DNA of 64,000 bases from assembly GCF_037450285.1 (NCBI RefSeq), contig NZ_JAQISN010000001.1:1240001-1304000 (forward strand), written 5' to 3'. The DNA comes from Erwinia sp. SLM-02 (GTDB lineage: Bacteria; Pseudomonadota; Gammaproteobacteria; Enterobacterales; Enterobacteriaceae). Below, one piece after another: positions 52,689-61,744 of the stretch; position 1 is the stretch's first letter; each line of letters opens with the position of its first letter. The position numbers and the translations under genes are program-made. The notes below the pieces were generated by a model. It was not told the origin of the DNA. It ran no database searches and saw only the letters and a list, made by a program, of their open reading frames with translations.

Positions 52689-53516
52689 TTATTTTTTCCA
52701 GAAATCATCAAACACGGTGATCGGGGTGCGGCGTTTGTGCTCGGTCTTCTGATACCAGCCTTCGATGATTTTCGCCGCCGCCGGGTCGATGGTTTCCCCT
52801 TCCAGGTAGCGGTCAATGAGCTGATAGGTAACGCCCAGCGCCACTTCATCCTGCAGACCCGGGCGGTTATCTTCCAGATCGGCGGTCGGCTGTTTGAGGT
52901 ACAGGTGTTCCGGGCACCCCAGCGCTTTGAGCAGCTGCTTTCCCTGTCCCTTGTTCAGGCGGAAAATCGGGTTGATGTCGGTGCCGCCATCGCCGTACTT
53001 GGTGAAGAAGCCGGTCAGCGCTTCGGCCGCATGGTCGGTTCCCACAACGACGCCCGCCGTCATGCCGGCAATGCTGTACTGGGCTTTCATGCGTTCACGC
53101 GCTTTTTCATTGCCGCGAATGAAATCAGACAGCGTGATACCGGCATCGCGCAGCGCCTGCTCGCTCGCCAGCACCGCCTGCTTGATATTCACCGTCAGGA
53201 CGCGGTCCGGCTGGATAAAGCCGATGGCGTCCTGGCAGTCCTGCTCATCGGCCTGAACGCCATAAGGCAGACGGACGGCAATGAACTGATAGGTGGTATC
53301 CGCCGTTTCTTCGCGCAGTTCGTTAATCGCGGTCTGGCACAGTTTTCCGGTTAGCGTTGAGTCCTGACCGCCGCTGATGCCGAGCACCAGCGTTTTTAAA
53401 AACGGATACGTTTTCAGGTAGGATTTGAGAAATTCAACGCTGATACGAATTTCTGCCTGTGCATCAATCACCGGTTTCACACCCAGTGCCGCAATAATGT
53501 CCTGTTGCAGAGCCAT
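52689..53516 (-). CDS. nadE: NH3-dependent NAD+ synthetase
   Basis: Amidates deamido-NAD with ammonia and ATP. 275 residues, the short ammonia-only form. PP-loop ATP motif LGISGGQDSTLTGKLCQTA near residue 45-63, then the NAD-site block GTDHAAEALTGFFTKYGDGGTDINPIFRLNKGQ. Ends FDDFWKK as in E. coli. Follows cho on the same strand with 241 bp between. Confidence 0.97.
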   Translation of the reverse strand: MALQQDIIAALGVKPVIDAQAEIRISVEFLKSYLKTYPFLKTLVLGISGGQDSTLTGKLCQTAINELREETADTTYQFIAVRLPYGVQADEQDCQDAIGFIQPDRVLTVNIKQAVLASEQALRDAGITLSDFIRGNEKARERMKAQYSIAGMTAGVVVGTDHAAEALTGFFTKYGDGGTDINPIFRLNKGQGKQLLKALGCPEHLYLKQPTADLEDNRPGLQDEVALGVTYQLIDRYLEGETIDPAAAKIIEGWYQKTEHKRRTPITVFDDFWKK

Positions 53517-53639
53517 TCACCTCTCCTCAGATTCAGCGCCGACGGGCGGCTGCCAGTAAAATTATGTCTGTTTAAGCTAACGCGCCGGGCGCAAAACAAC
53601 AATCTTCATCGACACTGATTGCCACCGACTGCTGACAAA

Positions 53640-54830
53640 TCAGACTTTTTTCGGCTTTTGCGCCAGCAGCGTAAACATCACGATAGCCAGCATGTAGCAG
53701 CCAAAGATGGTCGCCGCCATGGTCATCACCGAGGTTCCACCGATGCCGGTCACCGGCACGCTGATGCCCCCAAGGGTGAACATCGCCACGCCCAGCACCG
53801 CGGACGCGCTCCCGGCCCGATGCCCCTGGCTTTGCATCGCCAGCGAGGAGGCGGTGACCGAAATCACACCGTTGCTGGCCACGCTGAAGAACAGGGCAAT
53901 CAGCACCAGGGGCAGCGCGGCGGCTGTCAGACCGGCCAGCAGCAGGGTGGCGGAAGAGATAAATGCCAGCACCAGGCCGCCCTTGAGCACCCGGTACTCG
54001 CCCCACAGCGGGCTGAGACGTGCGCTAACCTGTGATGCAATAATCAGGCCGACGCCGTTCGCGGCGAAGCAGAAGCTGAATGCCTGCGGCGACAGGTGAT
54101 AGATCTCCTGCAGGACAAACGGCGACGCACCGATATAGGCAAACATTCCCGACATCATAAAGCCCTGGGTCAGGCAGAAGCCCATAAACGGACGGTGGGC
54201 GATCACCTGTCCCAGCGCCGCCCAGGCGGACAGAATACTGCCCTGGCTTCGACGTTCGGGGGCCAGCGTTTCATGCAGCTTCAGTTTTGCCAGAACAAAC
54301 AACAGTACGGCAATGACGGCCAGCGCCATAAACAGGCCGCGCCAGTTGAGGAAGGTCATCAGCGCGCCGCCCATCACCGGTGCAGCAATCGGGGCCAGGC
54401 CGTTCACCAGCATCAGCAGGGCGAAAAAGCGCGTCAGCTCATGTCCGGTGTACATATCGCGGGCAATCGCGCGCGACAGTACGGCACCGCCCGCACCGGC
54501 CATGCCTTCAAACAGCCGTGCCAGCAGCAGCTGGTGAATATCCTGCGCCAGCGCGCACCCCACGGACGCAATCAGCAGCAGAACCAGCGACAGCAGCAGC
54601 GGACGAATGCGGCCGTACTTATCGCTGAGCGGCCCAAAGAACAGCTGCCCCAGGCCCAGCCCGAGTAGTCCGGCAGTCAGGCTGAGCTGTGCCGTGGCCG
54701 TGGGCGTTTGCAGATCGTTGGCGAGTTCCGGCAGCGCCGGCAGGTACAGGTCAATACACAGCGGGCCGAGCGCCGCCAGAAGACCGAGCGTAATGGCGTA
54801 GCCAAGACGATTGGGAGATGCAGGTGTCAT
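53640..54830 (-). CDS. Bcr/CflA-type MFS drug efflux transporter
   Basis: 396 residues with twelve membrane segments. The start LGYAITLGLLAALGPLCIDLYLPALPELA is typical of Bcr/CflA drug:proton antiporters, with motif A as FFGPLSDKYGRIRPLL and GLAPIAAPVMGGAL in segment 5. Substrate unknown. Translationally coupled (4-bp overlap) to the upstream TetR gene, so it is probably controlled by that repressor. This pair is inserted between nadE and osmE, which are adjacent in E. coli. Confidence 0.92.
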   Translation of the reverse strand: MTPASPNRLGYAITLGLLAALGPLCIDLYLPALPELANDLQTPTATAQLSLTAGLLGLGLGQLFFGPLSDKYGRIRPLLLSLVLLLIASVGCALAQDIHQLLLARLFEGMAGAGGAVLSRAIARDMYTGHELTRFFALLMLVNGLAPIAAPVMGGALMTFLNWRGLFMALAVIAVLLFVLAKLKLHETLAPERRSQGSILSAWAALGQVIAHRPFMGFCLTQGFMMSGMFAYIGASPFVLQEIYHLSPQAFSFCFAANGVGLIIASQVSARLSPLWGEYRVLKGGLVLAFISSATLLLAGLTAAALPLVLIALFFSVASNGVISVTASSLAMQSQGHRAGSASAVLGVAMFTLGGISVPVTGIGGTSVMTMAATIFGCYMLAIVMFTLLAQKPKKV

Positions 54831-55405
54831 GAATCCTCTGAATGAAATAGCAGGTGGTGGATCTGTTGATACAGTGGGTAAAGTGTTTCCGCTGACGCTT
54901 TCTGCGGCGTCAGTCGGCGATGAGAGGTGCCTTCAACCATCACGGCGAGGACTTCCACACAGCCGCGGATCCGCTCGTCGCTGAAGTGGGGATACGCCTG
55001 TTTGACGTGGGCGCAGGCCTGGCTGAAGATGCGCTCATCGGCCTCCTGCATCATCTGCGCCACGCGCGGATTACGGGTGGCTTCAGCGGCCACTTCCAGC
55101 ATAAGCGCCTCGTCATCCTCATTCAGGACGCAGCGCCAGGCCAGCAGTTTTGGCAACTGGATGCTCTTGCTCGTGCCGATCATTTCCTGAATGCGCAGGC
55201 CGATAATCCGTCTGATAATTTCCTCAATGATGGCGTCTTTGCTGGAGAAATAACGATAAATTTGCCCCACGCTGAGCTGAGCCTCAGAGGCCAGCTGCGA
55301 CATGCTGGCGGCATGAAAACCATGCTGACGAAAACAGCGCCGCGCGGCGATGATAATTTCATCCTGCCGGATTCGGTGTCGGGCTTCCCGCGCTTCGTTT
55401 TGCAT
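54827..55405 (-). CDS. TetR-family regulator of the adjacent MFS gene
   Basis: 192 residues from the ATG at 55403-55405 (GGAGGG upstream): TetR N-terminal helix-turn-helix RQDEIIIAARRCFRQHGFHAASMSQLASEAQLSVGQIYRYFSSKDAII at about 12-60, then a helical ligand domain. Upstream in-frame ATGs exist but add sequence unlike the family and run towards the osmE start. Divergent from osmE; overlaps the MFS gene. Likely a local repressor responding to a pump substrate. Confidence 0.9.
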   Translation of the reverse strand: MQNEAREARHRIRQDEIIIAARRCFRQHGFHAASMSQLASEAQLSVGQIYRYFSSKDAIIEEIIRRIIGLRIQEMIGTSKSIQLPKLLAWRCVLNEDDEALMLEVAAEATRNPRVAQMMQEADERIFSQACAHVKQAYPHFSDERIRGCVEVLAVMVEGTSHRRLTPQKASAETLYPLYQQIHHLLFHSEDS

Positions 55406-55606
55406 GATTTCAGGCCCTCCGCGACCCGCAGATAGATCCACTGCCGTGACGTATTCGGCCACACTGGCAATGTGAACGTTCATTCTCATTAAAATGAGTA
55501 TAAAGCCGCAGTGGATAAATCTGTAATAATTTCGCCAGTTAAAGTTGAAAATCCGGCACTTATATTCCAGGCTTAATGCACATGGACAATAAATGAGGAA
55601 TAACAT

Positions 55607-55942
55607 ATGCGTAAATTGACGGGATTGATGGGTGCTGCTTTAACGCTGGCCGTTTTATCAGGCTGTACCGCTTACGATCGTGCCGAAAGCTATGTCACCA
55701 AGCCGGTGGTACAGGATGTGAAAAAAGGTATGACCCGCCAGCAGGTCCGTGACATTGCGGGGCCGCCTTCAACCGAAATTACGATGGTTCACGCTCGCGG
55801 TACCTGCCAGACCTATGTTCTGGGTGAGCGTGATGGCAAACAGCAGACCTATTTCGTGAGCTACGGCGATACCGGAACAGTCATGAACTACGGCTTCCAG
55901 AGCTGTAAAGAATACGATACCGATCCGCAGGCGGCTAAGTAA
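55607..55942 (+). CDS. osmE: Osmotically inducible lipoprotein OsmE
   Basis: 111 residues with a lipoprotein signal (MGAALTLAVLSGC, Cys near 20) and one SmpA/OmlA-like (BLIP-type) domain: VVQDVKKGMTRQQVRDIAGPPSTEITM and GTCQTYVLGERDGKQQTYFVSY. Matches E. coli OsmE nearly full length. GAGGA lies ahead of the ATG. Confidence 0.95.
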   Translation: MRKLTGLMGAALTLAVLSGCTAYDRAESYVTKPVVQDVKKGMTRQQVRDIAGPPSTEITMVHARGTCQTYVLGERDGKQQTYFVSYGDTGTVMNYGFQSCKEYDTDPQAAK

Positions 55943-55981
55943 TCCCGCATTCTGATTGTTAACTGTCGTGTTTTAACGTTG

Positions 55982-56018
55982 AACGGCAACGTCTGTATAA
56001 CAGGCGTTGCCGTTTTCG
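55982..56018 (+). terminator. Intrinsic terminator after osmE
   Basis: AACGGCAACG pairs with CGTTGCCGTT, followed by TTCGTTTG. Confidence 0.8.
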
Positions 56019-56054
56019 TTTGTGGCTGACGAGCTAACGCCTCCCTGAGCCGAA

Positions 56055-56429
56055 CTACAGCCCCGGCGGCCGGGGGACTTCCAGATACTCTCCGTTAATG
56101 TTGCGACGGTAGTAGTGGCCATCCTGAACGTAGAAACGTTCACCGTTGTAATCCAGCGCGCGCATATCCGTTACCCGATCCACCGGGCGATCGACCACCA
56201 CGTAGGTGTTATCGTTTTGGCGCTGATAATAGTTGCCGTTAAGGACATAGTAGGTCAGCCCGCCGATCAGCACTGCCGCCGCCGCGTCAGGCAGGAACGA
56301 CAGTCTTCCTGGTCCGCCACCGTGCCAGCCCGGCCCAGGGCCAGGTGGACCCCAGCCTCCCGGATGTGCAGATGCCAGCACCGGGGCAAGCAGCGTGAAG
56401 GCGAGCAGGGTGGTCATCACCTTTTTCAT
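56055..56429 (-). CDS. Small exported protein, DUF6515-like
   Basis: 124 residues: signal peptide (MKKVMTTLLAFTLLAPVLASA), a Gly/Pro/His-rich segment (HPGGWGPPGPGPGWHGGGPGR), a hydrophobic stretch (AAAAVLIGGLTYYVL, possibly a membrane anchor) and two Tyr-rich repeats (YYVLNGNYYQRQNDNTYVVV and FYVQDGHYYRRNINGEYLEV). The repeated GxYY pattern recalls DUF6515/YXWGXW-type exported proteins. Function unknown. GAGACC lies ahead of the ATG. Confidence 0.75.
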   Translation of the reverse strand: MKKVMTTLLAFTLLAPVLASAHPGGWGPPGPGPGWHGGGPGRLSFLPDAAAAVLIGGLTYYVLNGNYYQRQNDNTYVVVDRPVDRVTDMRALDYNGERFYVQDGHYYRRNINGEYLEVPRPPGL

Positions 56430-56662
56430 ATGCAGGTCTCCTGGTTCAGTGCCGCTAGCATCGTCCTGTGCGGGGGGAATTACAAGCGTCTCCCTGCGGC
56501 TATTAGCGGCTGCTTACAGCGTTTAACGCTTCCTTAACCTGGAGGCCACGATTGGGGGACTTTATGAGCCTGGCCGGAGGGGATAACGCCATGTTGAGGG
56601 CAGCGCGGTGGGGAATAATCGCGGGAGGCTGAGTAAACGGGCAGGGGGAAATCAGGGGGGTG

Positions 56663-56703
56663 CCGCCGATCCCGATGCCCGCCAGGGGCTCCGGGATCGG
56701 CGG
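56663..56703 (-). terminator. Hairpin downstream of tcyP
   Basis: A perfect 12-bp stem CCGCCGATCCCG/CGGGATCGGCGG sits about 8 bp beyond the tcyP stop. No T-tract follows. The surrounding 56430-56710 holds no gene. Confidence 0.55.
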
Positions 56704-56710
56704 TTAATTA

Positions 56711-58108
56711 TCAGCGGTGAGCCAGCTCGGCATCGTTGTCCGCATCGGTGTTCATAATCTGCTTGTCGGTCTGCTTCAGCCACTGGCTGGTCAGCGTACC
56801 GGCAGTCATTGAACCGTTGACGTTAAGCGCAGTACGGCCCATATCAATCAGTGGTTCAATGGAAATCAGCAGCGCAACCAGCGTCACCGGCAGGCCCATG
56901 GCCGGCAGCACAATCAGCGCGGCGAAGGTCGCTCCGCCGCCCACGCCGGCAACGCCTGCAGAACTCAGCGTAACGATACCGACGAGGGTAGCTATCCACA
57001 CCGGGTCGAACGGGTTAATGCCGATGGTTGGCGCAACCATCACCGCCAGCATCGCCGGGTAGAGGCCCGCACAACCGTTCTGACCGATGGTGGCACCAAA
57101 GGAGGCGGCAAAGCTGGCAATCGACTCCGGCACGCCAAGACGGCGCGTCTGGGCTTCCACGCTCAGTGGGATCGTGGCGGCGCTGGAGCGGCTGGTGAAG
57201 GCAAAGGTAATCACCGGCCACACTTTACGGAAGAAGCGCAGGGGATTGACGCCGTTAACCGACAGCAGCAGGGCGTGAACCGCAAACATAATGGCCAGGC
57301 CCAGATAGGAAGCCAGTACAAAACTGCCCAGCTTGATAATGTCGCTGAGGTTAGAGGTGGCCACCACCTTGGTCATCAGCGCCATCACGCCGTAAGGCGT
57401 CAGCTTCATAATCAGGCGAACCAGCTTCATGACCCAGGACTGCAGGGTGTCGATAGCTTTCAGTACGCGCTGGCCTTTTTCCGCATCATCCTTCAACAGC
57501 TGAATGGCAGCCACGCCGAGGAAGGCGGCAAAAATCACCACGCTGATAATTGACGTTGGGTTTGCACCGGTCAAATCGGCAAACGGGTTTTTAGGGATAA
57601 AGGAAAGCAGCAGCTGCGGGGCGCTGAGATCGGCGACCTTGCCCACGTAGTTGTTCTGAATCGCCGTCAGCCGTGCGGTTTCCTGCACGCCCTGAACCAG
57701 TCCGCTGGCATTCAGGCCGAACAGCCAGGTGACCAGCACGCCAACCGCCGCGGAAATGGCGGTGGTAAACAGCAGGACGCCGATCGTCAGTACGCTGATT
57801 TTACCCAGCGATGAAGCATTATGCAGACGGGCAACGGCACTGAGGATGGAGGCGAATACCAGCGGCATAATGATCATTTGCAGCAGCTGGACATAGCCAT
57901 TTCCGACGAGGTTGAACCAGCTGACGGATTGTTTAATCACCTCGCTGTTCTCACCGTAAATGGTATGCAGGGCCAGGCCGAACAGTACGCCAACCACCAG
58001 GCCGACGAGGACTTTCTTTGACAGGCTCCAGCCGCGGCGGCCGGTTTTTGCCAGCAATAGTAACAGGGCGACGAAAGCCACCAGGTTAATAATGAGCGGG
58101 AAATTCAT
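56711..58108 (-). CDS. tcyP: L-cystine transporter TcyP (YdjN)
   Basis: Inner-membrane Na+- or proton-coupled symporter of the DAACS family that imports cystine. 465 residues with about eight membrane helices and two re-entrant hairpins; the substrate-site block AFTSRSSAATIPLSVEAQTRRLGVPESIASF and GATIGQNGCAGLYPAM are intact. Follows E. coli YdjN to the terminal DDAELAHR. Precedes ydjM in E. coli order. Confidence 0.96.
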   Translation of the reverse strand: MNFPLIINLVAFVALLLLLAKTGRRGWSLSKKVLVGLVVGVLFGLALHTIYGENSEVIKQSVSWFNLVGNGYVQLLQMIIMPLVFASILSAVARLHNASSLGKISVLTIGVLLFTTAISAAVGVLVTWLFGLNASGLVQGVQETARLTAIQNNYVGKVADLSAPQLLLSFIPKNPFADLTGANPTSIISVVIFAAFLGVAAIQLLKDDAEKGQRVLKAIDTLQSWVMKLVRLIMKLTPYGVMALMTKVVATSNLSDIIKLGSFVLASYLGLAIMFAVHALLLSVNGVNPLRFFRKVWPVITFAFTSRSSAATIPLSVEAQTRRLGVPESIASFAASFGATIGQNGCAGLYPAMLAVMVAPTIGINPFDPVWIATLVGIVTLSSAGVAGVGGGATFAALIVLPAMGLPVTLVALLISIEPLIDMGRTALNVNGSMTAGTLTSQWLKQTDKQIMNTDADNDAELAHR

Positions 58109-58272
58109 TCAGGCATTCTCCAAAAATGACGACGCAACGGGCCGTCGCGGTGACAGATAATTTCTGTCGCGCAGTAAGTCGAGCTGTGGGGCAAATGGTA
58201 ACAGTTTGGAATGGTGCAGGTTTATATCCAAAAGGAATTATTTATAACTTTTTGGTGTTATTAGCGTGTTTA

Positions 58273-58860
58273 TTACTCAGGTTGAGCGTTAATTATCCGG
58301 CTGATGCTATTTTGCACGGTATTAATGACGGTGCTGGGCCAGCCGCCTGCACCAAAATGTTGCGTACCCGCCGGGAAAAAGATGGCGTAGCCCACCAGAG
58401 CCAGGCAAAGCATGCGCTCCAGCTGATTGCCTTTCTGACTGTTAAGCAGTGGCAGTCGGAAACGCCAGCGGCAGGGCCAGAGCAGCGGCACGCCGGCGGG
58501 CGTCAGCATATCGGCAAGAATATGGCTGAGATAACCTAAAATCATTCCCTGGAACGCATCCGCGGGGATAATCCACCCCGCAGGCAGCTTCATCTGCAGC
58601 AGGGCCACGCCTCCGGCAACGGCCAGCAGGCTGTGGGTAAACCCCCGATGGCCAAACGCTCTTGCAATGGGCTGTGACAGCCATTTCAGCCGCTGGCCGA
58701 GCAGCGACTTCGGATGATCGATATCGGGAAGCAGGCAGGTCAGTAACGCAGCAGGGATTATGTGCCACCAGTCCGCGCTGGCCAGAACCGGAGTCAGTTC
58801 GGCGCGCTTAGCAAAAATTGCGCTGGCAATGGCAAAAATGAGATGGCCTTCGGCCGTCAT
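58273..58860 (-). CDS. ydjM: LexA-regulated inner-membrane protein YdjM
   Basis: 195 residues from the ATG at 58858-58860 (product starts MTAEGHLIFAIASAIFAKRAELTPV, as in E. coli). DUF457/YdjM-type membrane metal-binding protein: LLPDIDHPKSLLGQRLKW and GHRGFTHSLLAV supply a conserved Asp/His set, with GYLSHILADMLTPAGVPLLWP. Predicted hydrolase; no demonstrated substrate. An in-frame ATG three codons upstream is less likely. Two LexA-like sites lie upstream, consistent with SOS control of E. coli ydjM. Confidence 0.94.
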   Translation of the reverse strand: MTAEGHLIFAIASAIFAKRAELTPVLASADWWHIIPAALLTCLLPDIDHPKSLLGQRLKWLSQPIARAFGHRGFTHSLLAVAGGVALLQMKLPAGWIIPADAFQGMILGYLSHILADMLTPAGVPLLWPCRWRFRLPLLNSQKGNQLERMLCLALVGYAIFFPAGTQHFGAGGWPSTVINTVQNSISRIINAQPE

Positions 58861-58881
58861 GGAAAACACCTGGCTACATAG

Positions 58882-58917
58882 CTGTCAATGCATCCAGTAT
58901 AGGGAATATATACAGTA
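58882..58917 (-). promoter_or_regulatory. Tandem LexA-like boxes upstream of ydjM
   Basis: CTGTCAATGCATCCAG at 58882-58897 has CTG-N10-CAG. Directly beside it 58898-58917 matches the SOS consensus at 15 of 20 positions, with a perfect ATATATACAGTA right half but TAG in place of CTG on the left. Confidence 0.65.
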
Positions 58918-59040
58918 GAATAAATATGTGACGCTGTAACGAAAGATAAATATTTTCACCACGGCTTAACAATTAAACAAATGGCGTCTGCACAACGCCA
59001 TTTCATTAGTTTTGCGGGCAATCGGGCTGGCTTAACGGCC

Positions 59041-59712
59041 TTACCGACCCGTTAAATGTGACGCGGTCAGCTCGGTAAGCGACCCGAGCTTCACGTCCGC
59101 CAGCGCCCAGCGAGGATCGGCAGCGTATTCCGCATCAGGTACGACGATGGAGCGCATGCGCGCGGCTTTGGTGGCGATCATGCCGTTGAATGAGTCCTCC
59201 AGGGTCACGCAGTTAAGCGGATCGACGCCGAGGCGGGCTGCAGCATCAAGATAAACCTGCGGGTGCGGTTTGCTGTAGGGCATCGCTTCTGCGGAGACGA
59301 GGACTTCGAAGTAACTACGAATATTAAACATGTCCAGCACGCGCTCGAGCATAAACAGCGGAGAGGCGGAAGCCAGGCCAATTTTCAGCCCTGAACGCTG
59401 GCAGAGCTGCAGCGCCTGCTCAACGCCGGGCAGGAGTGGGCGAGTTTCTTCAACCAGCGCCAGGGCGCGATCGATGACGCGACGGGTGACTTCCTGCTGG
59501 GTCGGTCCGCTCCACGGCAGGGTTTCATACCACATGCGAACGACCTGGTCGATGCGCAGACCCAGCGTATCGGGCAGCTCCTGCTGGCGGCTCATGTCGA
59601 TGTCGAGCGTACTTAAAATATCCAGTTCGGCCTGTTGCCAGAGGGGTTCAGAATCAATAAGCAGACCATCCATATCAAAAATGGCGGCGACGACGGGGCG
59701 GTGATAGGACAT
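59041..59712 (-). CDS. hxpB: Hexitol/2-deoxyglucose phosphatase HxpB (YniC)
   Basis: 223-residue HAD-family sugar phosphatase. Motif I is FDMDGLLIDSEPLW (nucleophile Asp near 13), with a helical cap, motif II GLASAS, motif III Lys in YSKPHPQVYL, and motif IV VTLEDSFNGMIA. Full-length match to E. coli YniC, which dephosphorylates 2-deoxyglucose 6-phosphate and other sugar phosphates. Divergent from yniB. Confidence 0.95.
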   Translation of the reverse strand: MSYHRPVVAAIFDMDGLLIDSEPLWQQAELDILSTLDIDMSRQQELPDTLGLRIDQVVRMWYETLPWSGPTQQEVTRRVIDRALALVEETRPLLPGVEQALQLCQRSGLKIGLASASPLFMLERVLDMFNIRSYFEVLVSAEAMPYSKPHPQVYLDAAARLGVDPLNCVTLEDSFNGMIATKAARMRSIVVPDAEYAADPRWALADVKLGSLTELTASHLTGR

Positions 59713-59896
59713 TTTGTGGCTCCATTAAACAGTTTATGTCATTTTAACATGAACATGGCACTGACCAGTAACCACCGCTTGCCGTTAAGTCGGTGAAAGT
59801 GCGTATATAAAGCCGGATCGCGGGCAGCAATTAGCAGGCACTTTTCTTTCAGTACAGGTAGACTGTCGGCGAAACATCATATGGACAGGAGAAAGC

Positions 59897-60436
59897 ATGA
59901 CTTATCAACGGGCTGGCCAGGTGGCGATCCTCAAGCGTATTGTGGGCTGGGTTATCTTTATCCCAGCGCTGCTGTCCACGCTGATTTCGCTGCTGGGTTT
60001 TCTGGAAAAAAGCCAGGAGCAGCGTGACGGCATCAATGCGGTAATGCAGGATTTTACCCATGTGATGATCGATATGATCCGCTTCAACACCGGTTTTCTT
60101 CACGGCTTCTGGACCCACTCGCCGGTGCCGGATTTTAACGGCGGAAGCAATGTGCTGTTCTGGGTGATTTATATTCTGATTTTTGTCGGCCTGGCGCTGC
60201 AGGCTTCCGGTGCGCGCATGTGGAGACAGTCGCGTCATCTGCGCGAAGGGATTGAAGACCGGATGATTCTGGAACAGGCAAGAGGGGACGAAGGCCTGAC
60301 CCGCCAGCAGCTGGAAGAAAAAATCGTGGTGCCACGGCATACCATTTTCCTGCAGTTTTTCCCGCTCTATATTTTGCCGCTGATCGTTGCCGTGGCAGGG
60401 TATTTTGTGCTGAAACTTCTCGGTTTTATTCTTTAA
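59897..60436 (+). CDS. yniB: Inner-membrane protein YniB
   Basis: 179 residues with three membrane segments (about 12-36, 88-108 and 150-176). Residues such as WTHSPVPDFNGGSNVLFWVIYILIF and RTIFLQFFPLYILP-like HTIFLQFFPLYILPLI follow E. coli YniB. Function unknown. GGAGA precedes the ATG; its stop is near that of the convergent yniA. Confidence 0.93.
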   Translation: MTYQRAGQVAILKRIVGWVIFIPALLSTLISLLGFLEKSQEQRDGINAVMQDFTHVMIDMIRFNTGFLHGFWTHSPVPDFNGGSNVLFWVIYILIFVGLALQASGARMWRQSRHLREGIEDRMILEQARGDEGLTRQQLEEKIVVPRHTIFLQFFPLYILPLIVAVAGYFVLKLLGFIL

Positions 60437-60457
60437 CCGACAGCGCGCTCCGGGCCT

Positions 60458-61351
60458 TCAGGCCTGGCGCGTGCGCTTCTTACCCACTTCATCCTCGTCC
60501 AGCAGGGCCACCACCGCCCGCTGCGCCTCGGCCAGCCAGCGGCCACCGAATACGTTTGCCCGGTTAAGCAGATAATAGAGTTGATAAACCGGCTGCCGCT
60601 GAATATACCCTTCAGGCAGGGGCCAGACCGACTGATAGCCCTGCAGGATCTCAACGGGAAGGTCGGGATACCAGCTGAGCATCGCCAGATCGCACTCGCG
60701 ATCTCCCCAGTAGCAGGCGGGATCGAAGATCCACGGACCGTTGCTGCTCCCCGCGCAGTTCGCTGGCCATAAATCACCGTGCAGCAGTGAAGGCTGCGGG
60801 TGATGTGTCGCCAGGAGACTTTGCGCGCAGCGCGTGATGAGTTCGATATCCCCGTACTGGATGCCTTTCTCCGCGGCCAGCTGCAGCTGCCAGCCAATAC
60901 GCTGTTCGGCAAAGAACAGCGACCAGCGGCGAAGCCAGCTGTTCGGCTGCGGCGAGGTGGTGATGTTGTTGTCGAAATCAAGCCCAAACTGCGGCTGTTC
61001 GCTCCACTGATGGAGCCGCGCCAGCTGTTCGCCCAGCAGATGAGCGCTGGAGGCGTCCAGCGGGGTGGGTTCCGTGTATTCCAGCAGCAGAAAGCTGGCA
61101 TCACGGTCGCTGCCTGAGCCATAAACCTTTGGTACGCGCACGGTACCGCTACGGGCCAGCAGCTGTAGCTGATCGGCTTCCCAGGTGAACAAATCCAACA
61201 TGTCTCGCTGATTACACTTCACGAACACCCGATGTTCGCCATAGTGCAGTAGCCAGGCGGGATGAACATCACCACCCGGCAGCTCAGTGCGTTGGGTAAT
61301 TTCGCCCTGCCCAAGCTGTTCATTCAACAAACGATTGATGGCTGACCACAT
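60458..61351 (-). CDS. yniA: Fructosamine/ketosamine-3-kinase family protein YniA
   Basis: 297 residues of the aminoglycoside-phosphotransferase-like fold; the family phosphorylates sugars on glycated amines, a protein-repair role. Seen: ATP Lys in VFVKCNQRDML, DFDNNITTSPQPN, catalytic LLHGDLWPANC and metal-binding IFDPACYWGDRECDLAM. The C-terminus extends about ten residues beyond E. coli YniA with a basic tail. Confidence 0.95.
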   Translation of the reverse strand: MWSAINRLLNEQLGQGEITQRTELPGGDVHPAWLLHYGEHRVFVKCNQRDMLDLFTWEADQLQLLARSGTVRVPKVYGSGSDRDASFLLLEYTEPTPLDASSAHLLGEQLARLHQWSEQPQFGLDFDNNITTSPQPNSWLRRWSLFFAEQRIGWQLQLAAEKGIQYGDIELITRCAQSLLATHHPQPSLLHGDLWPANCAGSSNGPWIFDPACYWGDRECDLAMLSWYPDLPVEILQGYQSVWPLPEGYIQRQPVYQLYYLLNRANVFGGRWLAEAQRAVVALLDEDEVGKKRTRQA

Positions 61352-61453
61352 AGGAAGCTCCTCTTTTGTACGCCGTGAACAGGGTTACCGTATCGGTTAA
61401 AGGATAACCAGTCTGCGCGGTAATGCACGTTAATCGTACATTTTTACAAAAAC

Positions 61454-61744
61454 TTAGCTTTGATCCTGCTTATTAAATGACGCCAAAGTTTGTACTTCGA
61501 CTTCCGGGGCTTCATCCAGCACAAGCTCACCAATACTGATAGCCTGCGCTTTGAGATCTTCAATCGGAAGGGCACTGACAATCCCGAAATTGTTGGTCCC
61601 CAGCTCGTGCGGGTGCCCGTCGGCGTCGTTGAGAGTGGTGGAAAAACCGGCGCTTAGCATGGTGCTGTTCAGTTCAAGCAGATTACTGAGTCCGGTTTCA
61701 TGGTAGCGAAAGGTCACAACGTACTGGTTTACGGCTGAACTCAT
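61454..61744 (-). CDS. ydiZ: Endoribonuclease-GhoS-like/DUF2622 protein YdiZ
   Basis: 96 residues: MSSAVNQYVVTFRYHETGLSNL (opening), STTLNDADGHPHELGTNNFGIVSAL, then a C-terminal ASIGELVLDEAPEVEV-like acidic part. It resembles YdiZ (DUF2622), and its place between yniA and the ydiY/thrS end fits. Function unknown. In E. coli pfkB follows; it is absent here. Confidence 0.8.
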   Translation of the reverse strand: MSSAVNQYVVTFRYHETGLSNLLELNSTMLSAGFSTTLNDADGHPHELGTNNFGIVSALPIEDLKAQAISIGELVLDEAPEVEVQTLASFNKQDQS

